NCBI GenBank assembly: GCA_028284665.1
Contig: JANQRG010000041.1
Span: forward strand, 1-64,000
Origin: Croceivirga sp.
GTDB lineage: Bacteria > Bacteroidota > Bacteroidia > Flavobacteriales > Flavobacteriaceae
Direction: 5' to 3'
DNA length: 64,000 nt
Under the pieces are notes generated by a model. That model saw nothing but the letters and a program-made list of their open reading frames with translations. It searched no databases and had not been told where the DNA came from. Shown here piece by piece: positions 16,525-24,749 of the stretch. Both the position numbers and the translations under genes were made by a program. Every line of letters starts with the position of its first letter. Position 1 is the first letter of the stretch.

Positions 16525-17031
16525 ATGAAAATTAAATTCGCAATTTCCACACTTCTTGTTGCCCTTCTTCTGATAGGATGTGGCGGAAAAACTGAAAAGA
16601 AAGATGACGGTTTCAGTGTGGAACGAACAAAATCTTCCGAAAAGGTAGAACAAAAAGCACCTGAAACCAATGAGGTCCCCGCGTCCCAGCGGATCACTTT
16701 GGATAACAAAGGAGTTGGCCAAATAAAAAATATAACGCTGGATCCTGAGATTAACCAGGAAATGGCAACCACAGGAGGTGAATTGTTCAAAACCAATTGC
16801 ACAGCTTGCCATAAAACGGACAGACGTTTTATAGGGCCTAAAATGCAGGGTATCCTGGAACGCCGTAGCCCGGAATGGGTTATGAACATGATCTTGGATC
16901 CCCAACTCATGGTTGAAGAGGATCGGTGTGCCAAAGACCTTTTGGTAGAATTTAACGGTGCCGCCATGGCCAACCAAAACCTCACAGTAGAGCAGACCCG
17001 TGCACTTCTTGAATACTTTAGAACACTTTAA
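16525..17031 (+). CDS. monohaem c-type cytochrome lipoprotein of the nos operon
   Basis: 168 residues from ATG at 16525; an upstream in-frame TTG is ignored because it precedes a good lipoprotein signal (MKIKFAISTLLVALLLIGC, acylated Cys19). A Lys/Glu-rich linker to about residue 55 is followed by one cytochrome c domain: CTACH at 92-96 binds haem and Met148 (GAAMANQ) is the likely second axial ligand. It is the first gene of the nosZ operon. Such cytochromes are the likely electron donors to clade II NosZ in the periplasm. It ends 11 bp before the fasciclin gene. Confidence 0.92.
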   Translation: MKIKFAISTLLVALLLIGCGGKTEKKDDGFSVERTKSSEKVEQKAPETNEVPASQRITLDNKGVGQIKNITLDPEINQEMATTGGELFKTNCTACHKTDRRFIGPKMQGILERRSPEWVMNMILDPQLMVEEDRCAKDLLVEFNGAAMANQNLTVEQTRALLEYFRTL

Positions 17032-17042
17032 ACCAATTTATT

Positions 17043-17627
17043 ATGAAAACAATAGTCCAACTCAAAATTTTGGTGTATCCATTGCTGCTTTTGTTTTTGG
17101 TAGTGGGTTGTAATTCCACAAGTAAAACAGAAAACACTTCTGCCAATGAAGTGACGAACGATACAGAGGCCAACAAAGAGCAAGGTCAGGCTTTTATTGA
17201 GAACGATGAGTCTACCCCTACGGTGTTAAGCATTGCCATCAATTCCCCTGATCATAGCACCCTGGTAGCAGCCGTACAGGCCGCAGACTTAGAGAATGCC
17301 TTGGTAAATGCCGGTCCTCTTATGGTGTTTGCACCAACCAATGATGCCTTTGCCGCATTGCCTGAAGGAACCGTTGAAAATCTTCTGAAACCGGAAAACA
17401 AAGGGGCACTACAGAACATTTTGAAACATCATGTGACCCCCGGCAAATACGACAAGGAGTTTTTGAAAAAGTTCAAAAAGCTGGGGCAAGCCAACGACCA
17501 GAATACTACCATAGAAGTAAAAGGTGATGATGTTTATGTAGGTGGCGCTAAAATATTGGGCAGCGTCAATGCCGGAAACGGAATTGTCCATGTTGTTGAT
17601 AAAGTAATCCTACCACCTGAAGAATAA
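17043..17627 (+). CDS. fasciclin (FAS1) domain lipoprotein in nos operon
   Basis: 194 residues, lipoprotein signal ending FLVVGC (Cys near 23). A linker rich in Thr, Asn and Glu leads to a single FAS1 domain at about 60-192: DHSTLVAAVQAADLENALVN, the H1 motif FAPTNDAFAALPEGTVENLL, and NGIVHVVDKVILPP at the end. FAS1 domains mediate adhesion or protein contacts. A fasciclin gene between the cytochrome and nosZ is a recurrent feature of Bacteroidota nos operons, but its job there is not established; it might scaffold the lipoproteins. Located 31 bp before nosZ. Confidence 0.92.
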   Translation: MKTIVQLKILVYPLLLLFLVVGCNSTSKTENTSANEVTNDTEANKEQGQAFIENDESTPTVLSIAINSPDHSTLVAAVQAADLENALVNAGPLMVFAPTNDAFAALPEGTVENLLKPENKGALQNILKHHVTPGKYDKEFLKKFKKLGQANDQNTTIEVKGDDVYVGGAKILGSVNAGNGIVHVVDKVILPPEE

Positions 17628-17658
17628 TAGCTAAATACCATATAAATACTACAATACA

Positions 17659-19617
17659 ATGAAAAAAATCTATTACGTAATTGGCGGTCTTTTGGGCGCA
17701 ACCCTGCTTTATATGGGATGTAATCGGGCTGCTGGTCTAAATACCAATGGTGCCCTGGCATCATCCGCCGCAGAAAAGGTGTATGTGGCACCTGGAGAGC
17801 AAGACGAGTTTTACGCTTTTCTTTCAGGAGGATATAGTGGCAACTTGACAGTTTACGGACTTCCCTCCGGGCGTATGTTCAAAGAGATCCCTGTATTCTC
17901 TCAATTTCCCACCTCAGGATATGGATATTCTGAAGAGACAAAACCCATGCTAAATACCTCATTCGGGTTTATTCCATGGGATGATTTGCACCACCCCGAT
18001 ATCTCTCAGACTAATGGAGAGTTGGATGGCCGATGGGTTTTTGTAAATGGTAACAATACCCCCAGGATTGCACGGATAAGCCTGGAAACCTTTGAAACAG
18101 AGGAAATTATTGAAATACCCAATAGTGCCGGGAATCACAGTTCCGCATTTATTACCGAGAACACGGAGTATGTTATCGCAGGAACACGATTTGCCGTTCC
18201 CGTTCCGCAACGGGATATGCCTATCAATGAATATAAAGGGAATTTTAAAGGGGCGCTTAGTTTCATCAGTGTGGATGCAGAAACAGGTCGCCTGGATTTG
18301 AAATTCCAGGTGATAATGCCCGGCTTTAACTATGACCTCTCGCACCCCGGCCGTGGAAAATCACATGGATGGCATTTTTTCAGCACCTATAATACGGAAG
18401 AGGCCAATTCCTTAATGGAGGTAAACTCCTCTCAAAACGACAAGGACTTTATTGCCGCGATAAACTGGCAAAAGATCGAAGAATTCGTGGACAACGGTGG
18501 CGGAACAAAAATGGCTACCAATTATGCCCACAATGTTTATAGCCATGAAACCCACATGGGTACTTCAACCATGAAGAACGAGGTAATTACCGTCGATCCG
18601 ACTCAGGTGGAAGGTGCTGTGTTCTTTTTACCCACTCCTAAATCCCCTCACGGATGTGACGTCGATCCCAGTGGAGAATACATTATTGGTTCGGGAAAAC
18701 TATCAGCAGACTTGACTGTTCATTCCTTTACTAAAATGCTGGCCGCCATTGAAGCAGAAAAATTTGACGGAGAAGCCTATGGCATTCCTATCTTAAGTTT
18801 TGACGATGTAATGGCAGGGGTTGTGAAAAGTGGTGGCCTTGGACCCCTACATACCGAATTTGATGCTAACGGCAATGCTTATACCACCTTCTTTATCTCT
18901 TCCGAAGTAGTTAAATGGCGTTTGGAAACATGGGATGTAGTGGATCGCAAACCCACCTTCTACTCCGTTGGACATTTGATGATCCCAGGCGGTAATTCGC
19001 GTAAACCTTTCGGTAAGTATGTGGTGGCGATGAATAAGATCACCAAAGATCGTTACTTACCCACAGGTCCAGAATTGGAGCACTCCGCGCAGATCTATGA
19101 TATTTCAGGCGAAAAAATGGAACTGCTCTATGATTTTCCAACACACGGGGAACCTCACTATGCCGCAGGTTGTCCTGCAGAACTCCTGGCTTCCAAATCC
19201 AAGAAGATCTACCGGTTGGATGAAAACAAGCATCCTTATGCCGTGACCAACCCTTCCGAAGCCAAAGTAGAACGTAATGGCAATGAGGTTCATGTATACA
19301 TGAGTACCATCCGCAGCCACTTTACTCCGGATAACATTGAAGGAATTAAGGTGGGTGACAAGGTATATTTCCATATCACGAACCATGAACAGGATTTTGA
19401 TGTACCTCACGGCTTTTCAATCATAGGGCAGAATACTTCTGAGCTGTTGATTATGCCAGGCCAAACCAAAACCTCGGTCTGGGAACCTAAACAAGTTGGG
19501 GTATGGCCATTTTACTGTACCGACTTCTGTTCAGCATTGCACCAGGAAATGCAAGGTTATGTTAGGGTATCACCCGCCAATTCAAATATCGAATTGTCTT
19601 GGTCATTAGGTGAATAA
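17659..19617 (+). CDS. nosZ: nitrous oxide reductase, clade II (atypical), lipoprotein-type signal
   Basis: 652 residues. Reduces N2O to N2 in the periplasm. Start MKKIYYVIGGLLGATLLYMGC gives a Sec lipoprotein-like signal (Cys21, non-ideal lipobox) instead of the Tat signal of clade I enzymes, which defines the clade II type. A seven-bladed propeller carries His for the CuZ cluster: HH111-112 (DDLHHPD), H160 (GNHSS), H236/H239, H296/H299, H331 (SPHGCDVD), H398 (GPLHTEFD). The C-terminal cupredoxin domain has the CuA ligands H584 and C620-x3-C624-x3-H628-x2-M631. All key residues are present, so the enzyme should be active. A hairpin follows the stop at 19634-19664. Confidence 0.97.
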   Translation: MKKIYYVIGGLLGATLLYMGCNRAAGLNTNGALASSAAEKVYVAPGEQDEFYAFLSGGYSGNLTVYGLPSGRMFKEIPVFSQFPTSGYGYSEETKPMLNTSFGFIPWDDLHHPDISQTNGELDGRWVFVNGNNTPRIARISLETFETEEIIEIPNSAGNHSSAFITENTEYVIAGTRFAVPVPQRDMPINEYKGNFKGALSFISVDAETGRLDLKFQVIMPGFNYDLSHPGRGKSHGWHFFSTYNTEEANSLMEVNSSQNDKDFIAAINWQKIEEFVDNGGGTKMATNYAHNVYSHETHMGTSTMKNEVITVDPTQVEGAVFFLPTPKSPHGCDVDPSGEYIIGSGKLSADLTVHSFTKMLAAIEAEKFDGEAYGIPILSFDDVMAGVVKSGGLGPLHTEFDANGNAYTTFFISSEVVKWRLETWDVVDRKPTFYSVGHLMIPGGNSRKPFGKYVVAMNKITKDRYLPTGPELEHSAQIYDISGEKMELLYDFPTHGEPHYAAGCPAELLASKSKKIYRLDENKHPYAVTNPSEAKVERNGNEVHVYMSTIRSHFTPDNIEGIKVGDKVYFHITNHEQDFDVPHGFSIIGQNTSELLIMPGQTKTSVWEPKQVGVWPFYCTDFCSALHQEMQGYVRVSPANSNIELSWSLGE

Positions 19618-19633
19618 TACCTGAACAAAATGG

Positions 19634-19664
19634 ATAAGCAGGTCGGCCCATCCGGCCTGCTTAT
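19634..19664 (+). promoter_or_regulatory. stable hairpin between nosZ and the downstream nos genes
   Basis: ATAAGCAGGTCGG (19634-19646) pairs over 13 bp, one G-T pair, with CCGGCCTGCTTAT (19652-19664) around a 5-base loop. It lies 17 bp after the nosZ stop and is followed by TAATTCTCAG, not a T run. Likely an mRNA 3' stabiliser or partial terminator that lets nosZ be made in excess over the assembly genes. It also makes the ATG at 19630 an implausible start. Confidence 0.6.
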
Positions 19665-19680
19665 TAATTCTCAGATAAAA

Positions 19681-20328
19681 ATGAAAAAAGCAAGTTTGTT
19701 AATGATGTTGGGTTCAGCGTTATTGCTGGGTCTTTTCTTTTTTCCTTTATGGAATATTGAACTTGGAGCTCCTCAATACCCGGAACCTTTGGGGTTAAAT
19801 ATCCATATCAACGGATTGCAGGGGCAGAGCGAGTTCGACATACAAAATATTGATGGTCTAAACCATTATATCGGTATGAAAACTTTGCCAAAGCCCGAAG
19901 ATATGTGGGAATTCTCCGTATTTCCCATAGTAATTGGTGGGATGGCTGCCCTGGGATTGTTGATGGGTCTCTTGGGCTTTTTCAATAAGATCGGCTATCC
20001 GTGGTTTTTTGGTTGGTTTGTTGTTATGACCATCTTAGGTTTTCTGGGTATGTATGATTTTAATGCCTGGATGGTAGATTACGGTACTAATCTGGATCCA
20101 AATGCCATTATGAAGCTTCAAAACCCCGATGGCACGCCTATGAGTTATAAACCGCCACTTTTGGGACACAAGAAAATGTTGAACTTTGATGCCTATTCCT
20201 ATCCAAGATTAGGGGCTTACCTCATGCTGGTTGGAATGCTGCTAACCCTTGTTGCAGGGTATATTGGCATGACCAAAAAAAGAGTAGAAACAAAAAAAAT
20301 TATCAAAAAAACCCTGGCTACTAATTAA
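19681..20328 (+). CDS. nos-linked membrane protein of unknown function
   Basis: 215 residues from ATG at 19681 (MKKASLLMMLGSALLLGLFF); the in-frame ATG at 19630 is rejected because it lies in the hairpin. Four hydrophobic segments are visible (about 5-22, 82-102, 108-128, 180-200), with a periplasmic-looking loop after the first that contains YPEPLGLNIHINGLQGQSEF and a second loop with FNAWMVDYGTNL. No haem or metal motif is obvious. A membrane protein at this place, between nosZ and nosL, is common in Bacteroidota nos clusters; it may help electron flow or maturation. The next gene, nosL, starts 1 bp after its stop. Confidence 0.8.
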   Translation: MKKASLLMMLGSALLLGLFFFPLWNIELGAPQYPEPLGLNIHINGLQGQSEFDIQNIDGLNHYIGMKTLPKPEDMWEFSVFPIVIGGMAALGLLMGLLGFFNKIGYPWFFGWFVVMTILGFLGMYDFNAWMVDYGTNLDPNAIMKLQNPDGTPMSYKPPLLGHKKMLNFDAYSYPRLGAYLMLVGMLLTLVAGYIGMTKKRVETKKIIKKTLATN

Positions 20329-20329
20329 T

Positions 20330-20791
20330 ATGAAAAAAGGAGTCGTCTATTTTTTGTTCTTCATAGTAGCCTGTACAATTGGCCCTAAACCCATAACCTA
20401 TGGAGAAAGCACATGCCATTTTTGTAGCATGACTATTGTGGACAAACAGCACGCAGCGCAGTTGGTTACTTCCAAAGGAAAAGTGTTCAATTTTGACGCA
20501 TTAGAGTGTATGCTCAACCATATCAATAACATTGAAGAAGAAAAAATAGGCCTCCTTCTAACGAATACCTATCACCAACCTGAGGTGCTAACCGAAGTCC
20601 AGACATGTACCTTTTTAATAAGTTATGGAATTCCCAGCCCTATGGGAGAATTTCTCACAGCATTTCAGCATGTTGAGGATGCAAAAAAGGCACAGGAAAA
20701 GCACCAGGGGGACTTATATACCTGGGATGAACTTCGTGAGCGATTCAAAAGAAAAGACAAAGTAACACATCATGTACACCATAAACATTAA
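20330..20791 (+). CDS. nosL: copper chaperone NosL
   Basis: 153 residues with a lipoprotein signal ending LFFIVAC (Cys near 15). The NosL core is clear: ESTCHFCSMTIVDKQHAAQL, where the C-x2-C-x-M group binds Cu(I), and GKVFNFDALECMLNHI. NosL is a membrane-anchored Cu(I) chaperone that passes copper, with the NosDFY complex, to NosZ for building the CuZ site. The Lys/His-rich tail (VTHHVHHKH) could also bind metal. It overlaps the cupin gene by 20 bp, so translation of the two is probably coupled. Confidence 0.93.
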   Translation: MKKGVVYFLFFIVACTIGPKPITYGESTCHFCSMTIVDKQHAAQLVTSKGKVFNFDALECMLNHINNIEEEKIGLLLTNTYHQPEVLTEVQTCTFLISYGIPSPMGEFLTAFQHVEDAKKAQEKHQGDLYTWDELRERFKRKDKVTHHVHHKH

Positions 20792-21071
20792 TAACACGAT
20801 ACTGCAACAGCCTTTCAATGGATTACAAATACGGCAATTGGTAAAAAATGCCCGTTTAGAAATATTGAGTGTCAGTTTGGAAAAGAATACCGTTTTTCCA
20901 TCGCATGAATCCCATAGTGAAACACACCTGGTAGTTCTGGAAGGTCGGATCGTTTTCTACATCGAAAACCATCCGGTTGTTTTAAAAGAAAAACAAGAAT
21001 TTAGTTTTTCGAAGGATACCGAACATTGGGTAGAAGCCTTGGAAAATTCTAAATTTCTCATTATCCGTTAA
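20772..21071 (+). CDS. small cupin-domain protein in nos operon
   Basis: 99 residues with no signal peptide, so cytosolic. A single cupin barrel is suggested by HESHSETHLVVLEGRIVFYI and ENHPVVLKEKQEFSFSKDTE. The cluster HESHSETH offers three His for a metal. It overlaps nosL by 20 bp and abuts nosD (one shared base), so it belongs to the operon. A cytosolic cupin has no known part in NosZ maturation; a sensing or metal-handling role is possible. The call of fold is good, the function open. Confidence 0.78.
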   Translation: MYTININNTILQQPFNGLQIRQLVKNARLEILSVSLEKNTVFPSHESHSETHLVVLEGRIVFYIENHPVVLKEKQEFSFSKDTEHWVEALENSKFLIIR

Positions 21072-22309
21072 TGGTACGCGTCTCATCCATCCTGGCATGC
21101 TTACTTTTTCTTTTTTTTGGAGAGGCGATAGCAGAAACCGTTACCATATGTCCATCGTGTCCTATCAAATCTATAAAAGAAGGCATAAGTACTGCTCAGG
21201 CATATGATACGGTTTTGGTTAAAAAGGGGACCTACTATGAACACGATATTGTTGTTGATAAGCCCCTTACGTTAAAAGGTGAAAACTACCCGATCATTGA
21301 TGGTCAAAAGAAAGGTGAGATCATAAAAATAACTTCAGACCATGTCACCATCGATGGGCTTTTTGTTATCAATGTTGGTGTCAGTTACACCACTGATTTT
21401 GCTGCTATTCGAGTCATTAAAAGTGAGCATTTTACCATTCAGAATGTCGTTCTGGAAAAACTATTCTTCGGTATCTATCTGGAAAAATCATCGCATGGCA
21501 AGGTCTATCACAACAAAATTATTGGTGACGCCAAAGACGAATACAATTCGGGCAACGGGATACAACTTTGGTATTCCCATTATGTAGAAGTCAGTCATAA
21601 CCATGTCCAGGGGACCCGGGATGGTATTTATTTAGAGTTTTCCGACAATATCACGATCACCAAGAATACCAGCACTAAAAATCTTCGTTACGGCCTGCAT
21701 TTCATGTTTTCTGACAACGATGTGTATACTGAGAATGTGTTTGAAGGTAATGGAGCCGGTGTAGCCGTCATGTTCTCCAGAAATATTGACATGTTTAACA
21801 ACACCTTTAAAAAGAATTGGGGTCCGTCCGCTTACGGCCTACTGCTTAAGGAAATCAACGATGCCAAGATACGCAACAACACCTTTACGGAGAATACGGT
21901 AGCCATTAGTATTGAAGGATCCAATCGAATCACTTATAAAGACAACGATTTTATTAAGAATGGATGGGCCATCCGTGTCATTGGTGCTTGTTATACCAAT
22001 TCGTTTACGGGCAACAATTTTATGCATAACTCCTTCGATGTCTCCTATAACAGCAAGTTGAACGACAATGAATTCCGTTCGAATTATTGGAGCAATTATT
22101 CAGGTTACGATTTGGATAAAGACGGTATTGGGGACGTTCCCTACCGACCGGTAAAGCTGTTTTCTTATATTGCAAATAGGACCCCGGAGACCATTATTTT
22201 GCTTCGCTCGTTATTTATGGATATCATTGATTTTTCAGAAAAAGTATCCCCCGTATTTACCCCGGACAATTTAAAGGATGCACAACCTTTGATGAAAAAA
22301 CGTCTATGA
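21071..22309 (+). CDS. nosD: periplasmic copper-centre assembly protein NosD
   Basis: 412 residues, signal peptide (SSILACLLFLFFGEAIAE). The body is a right-handed beta-helix of CASH repeats: VLKGENYPIIDGQKKGEIIK, GNGIQLWYSHYVEVSHNHVQ, RDGIYLEFSDNITITKNTS and NVFEGNGAGVAVMFSRN. It ends near a YDLDKDGIGDVPYRP segment typical of NosD. NosD works with the NosF/NosY ABC transporter in the periplasm to assemble the CuZ site. NosF starts four bases before its stop, so coupling is likely. Confidence 0.95.
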   Translation: MVRVSSILACLLFLFFGEAIAETVTICPSCPIKSIKEGISTAQAYDTVLVKKGTYYEHDIVVDKPLTLKGENYPIIDGQKKGEIIKITSDHVTIDGLFVINVGVSYTTDFAAIRVIKSEHFTIQNVVLEKLFFGIYLEKSSHGKVYHNKIIGDAKDEYNSGNGIQLWYSHYVEVSHNHVQGTRDGIYLEFSDNITITKNTSTKNLRYGLHFMFSDNDVYTENVFEGNGAGVAVMFSRNIDMFNNTFKKNWGPSAYGLLLKEINDAKIRNNTFTENTVAISIEGSNRITYKDNDFIKNGWAIRVIGACYTNSFTGNNFMHNSFDVSYNSKLNDNEFRSNYWSNYSGYDLDKDGIGDVPYRPVKLFSYIANRTPETIILLRSLFMDIIDFSEKVSPVFTPDNLKDAQPLMKKRL

Positions 22310-23016
22310 TACACATCACCGCTTTGCACAAAAAATTCGGAAAGAATGAAGTTTTAAAAGGTATCGACCTTACCATAGCACCCGGTAAGATCTATGCTAT
22401 TCTCGGACCAAACGGATCCGGCAAGACCACATTGATCAAAAGCATTCTGGGAATGGTTATTCCCGATAAAGGTAGTATTGAAGTATTAGGCCATCCCATA
22501 AAAAAAGGTTGGAAGTATAGAAAACAGATAGACTATTTACCTCAAATTGCCAATTTTCCCGGTAACTTAAAGGTTAGGGAACTCATTGCGATGATCAAAG
22601 ATCTCAGGAATGACGACAATGAAGCAACTGACCTCATTCAACTTTTTAGGCTCGAGTCCCATTTGGATAAAAAACTGTCCGCCCTCTCTGGCGGAACCAA
22701 ACAAAAGGTCAACCTGGTGTTGGCTTTTATGTTTGACAGCTTGCTGCTCATTTTGGATGAACCCAATACCGGATTAGATCCCAATGCACTGATACAACTT
22801 AAAGATTTAATAAAAAGCGAAAAGGCTAAGGGAAAAACGCTATTAATAACTTCCCATGTTATGCAGTTTGTAGAAGAGGTAGCCGATGAGGTCATTTACC
22901 TTTTGGAAGGTAGCATTTACTTTAATGGCACCCTGGAAGAATTGATGGCGGCTACCCAACAAACCAATGTAGAACATGCGATAGCGGAATTAACCAAAAC
23001 CGAGCTAAATGGGTAA
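22306..23016 (+). CDS. nosF: ABC transporter ATPase NosF
   Basis: 236 residues. Walker A LGPNGSGKTTLIK (about 34-46), Q-loop YLPQIANFPG, signature LSGGTKQKVNL and Walker B LLLILDEPNTGLDPNAL are all present, with the switch His in TSHVM. It powers the NosDFY complex needed for CuZ assembly in NosZ. Overlaps nosD by four bases and nosY by eight, so the three are made together. Confidence 0.95.
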   Translation: MIHITALHKKFGKNEVLKGIDLTIAPGKIYAILGPNGSGKTTLIKSILGMVIPDKGSIEVLGHPIKKGWKYRKQIDYLPQIANFPGNLKVRELIAMIKDLRNDDNEATDLIQLFRLESHLDKKLSALSGGTKQKVNLVLAFMFDSLLLILDEPNTGLDPNALIQLKDLIKSEKAKGKTLLITSHVMQFVEEVADEVIYLLEGSIYFNGTLEELMAATQQTNVEHAIAELTKTELNG

Positions 23017-23791
23017 AGTTTTGAAATATAGTTTTTATGATTTGGTCCGAAGCCGTTGGAGCTATATCTATCTTTCCTTTTATTTAGCGCTTGGTTTTGT
23101 CCTATTGTTTCTGAACAACGACCTCTCCAAAGGTGTGATTACACTGATGAACATCATCATTGTTCTTGTACCTCTGATAGGCACCATTTTTGGCACCATG
23201 TACTATTACAACTCCAAAGAATTCACCGAACTTTTATTGGCGCAACCTATAAAACGTTCGCATATTTTCCTGGGCCAATACTTTGGTGTAGCAGGATCGT
23301 TATCAATGAGCCTGGTGTTAGGACTTGGCATTCCCTTTATGATGTATGGCCTTTTAAGAAGCAATGCTGTTTTTGATTTCACACTACTTTTGGTAGTAGG
23401 CATCTTCCTTACACTTATATTCACAGCTTTGGCCTTTAATATTGCCATAAACAATGACAACAAAATAAAGGGCTTTGGTTACGCCGTGTTACTCTGGCTA
23501 TTTATGGCGGTAATCTACGATGGCATTTTTTTACTGTCACTTATCCTGTTCGAGGAGTATCCTTTGGATACTTTTTCAATGGTGGCTACAGCGCTCAACC
23601 CGATCGATCTTTCGAGGACTTTGATCCTTTTAAAACTCGATATTTCGGCACTTCTTGGATACACAGGAGCCGTCTTCAAAAGGTTTTTCGGTACCCAGTT
23701 CGGCTTTTGGATGTCAATGTTAGTGCTATTGCTTTGGACAATACTCCCTCTACTTCGTTTACGGTATACCGCAGATCGCAAAGATTTCTGA
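23009..23791 (+). CDS. nosY: ABC transporter permease NosY
   Basis: 260 residues, six hydrophobic segments (roughly 17-35, 45-65, 88-110, 125-145, 160-185, 235-252), with the ABC-2 type permease pattern MYYYNSKEFTELLLAQPIKR near residue 68. It forms the membrane part of NosDFY. Last gene of the nos operon; the next gene is convergent after 22 bp, and no T-run hairpin was seen in that short gap. Confidence 0.93.
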   Translation: MGKVLKYSFYDLVRSRWSYIYLSFYLALGFVLLFLNNDLSKGVITLMNIIIVLVPLIGTIFGTMYYYNSKEFTELLLAQPIKRSHIFLGQYFGVAGSLSMSLVLGLGIPFMMYGLLRSNAVFDFTLLLVVGIFLTLIFTALAFNIAINNDNKIKGFGYAVLLWLFMAVIYDGIFLLSLILFEEYPLDTFSMVATALNPIDLSRTLILLKLDISALLGYTGAVFKRFFGTQFGFWMSMLVLLLWTILPLLRLRYTADRKDF

Positions 23792-23813
23792 ATACTCAGA
23801 GATAATCCTCCAC

Positions 23814-24671
23814 CTAGTCACAACTGGTCCTTACACTAAAAGTATCCGCAGCGTCAATGGCTTCATTCTTAGATAGGTTTTCTTCAAATAGCAACATTCG
23901 ATCAATCCCATGATAATTCGAACGGGCCGAAATTTCAATACGATATACGCCACTATTTGAAAAGGTAACATAGATGTCATGCGCATCATGATCTGAGGTT
24001 GAGGCTTGCCATTTAAAGGAATTGTCGTTCCCACTTCGGTAGATTTTAAACCAGCCTTCGGAAGAGGAGCCATTGGGATTAGGGGTCTTACCACTGCCAT
24101 TGGGGTAAACCACACTGCCATCTCCCTTTCGCCCAAAAAAGTCATCTGCATCCGGGAAACGCAGCCAGGAATCGTTGTGCTCTGTTCCATTGTCCCCCAT
24201 CCTAAATGAAGAATTCCAAATAAAACGATACGTGCCGGGCTGACTGATCCTTACAGGGAATACCACTGTTCCATTGCCAGGAGCATTCATCTTAGGATCG
24301 CCTTCCCATTGCATATAACCATTTCCTGAAATACCGTCCCCATCATTTTTCAACACCCAACCTTCGGAGAAATCGTTGTCTTCAAATTCAATGGAGAGTA
24401 TCCCGTTGGTTTCTTCAAATACAAAACCGATATCGCCCGGACATTCATCGGTAGGACCCGGATCCGTATTTCCCTCTTCGTCGGAATCGGAATCATTATC
24501 CTCGTTATCCATGTCATCCTGTCCTGTTGCATTATTATCGGTTTCTTCCGAAGTTTCCAGTATCTCGGTGAGTTCTTCCTCGCTGCAGGATACAACAAGC
24601 GCTCCGCTACTTATCAAAAAGCAGCAAGCTATTGTTTTTAAAACGAAAGTGAGCTTGAAGTAGGTTCTCAT
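23814..24671 (-). CDS. lipoprotein with Asp/Glu-rich linker and CBM-like domain
   Basis: 285 residues. Lipoprotein signal ending ALVVSC (Cys about 29) then an acidic linker (about 32-75) with TGQDDMDNEDNDSDSDEEGN. The rest resembles a carbohydrate-binding beta-sandwich: LSIEFEDNDFSEGWVLKN, GTYRFIWNSSFRMG, HDAHDIYVTFSNSGVYRIEI and YHGIDRMLLFEE. Aromatic residues suggest a glycan-facing surface. No enzyme motif is seen. It is a single gene, convergent with nosY. Surface exposure is likely because Bacteroidota surface lipoproteins often have acidic residues after the Cys. Carbohydrate binding is inferred by analogy only. Confidence 0.65.
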   Translation of the reverse strand: MRTYFKLTFVLKTIACCFLISSGALVVSCSEEELTEILETSEETDNNATGQDDMDNEDNDSDSDEEGNTDPGPTDECPGDIGFVFEETNGILSIEFEDNDFSEGWVLKNDGDGISGNGYMQWEGDPKMNAPGNGTVVFPVRISQPGTYRFIWNSSFRMGDNGTEHNDSWLRFPDADDFFGRKGDGSVVYPNGSGKTPNPNGSSSEGWFKIYRSGNDNSFKWQASTSDHDAHDIYVTFSNSGVYRIEISARSNYHGIDRMLLFEENLSKNEAIDAADTFSVRTSCD

Positions 24672-24749
24672 TGCAGTAAAAGATTAGGGTCTTAGCTTCC
24701 AACGTACCCGTTGGCAATTTATTGCCAATTCTCGATAATCTGCACTGCC

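Noticed and set aside
16452-16985. 177-codon minus-strand frame opposite the cytochrome c gene
   Set aside because: The plus strand encodes a lipoprotein signal, CTACH and a Met ligand in an operon; the reverse frame has no recognisable motif.
19630-19680. ATG at 19630 as start of the nos-linked membrane protein
   Set aside because: It lies at the base of a 13-bp hairpin and adds a non-signal extension; ATG at 19681 begins directly with a membrane helix.
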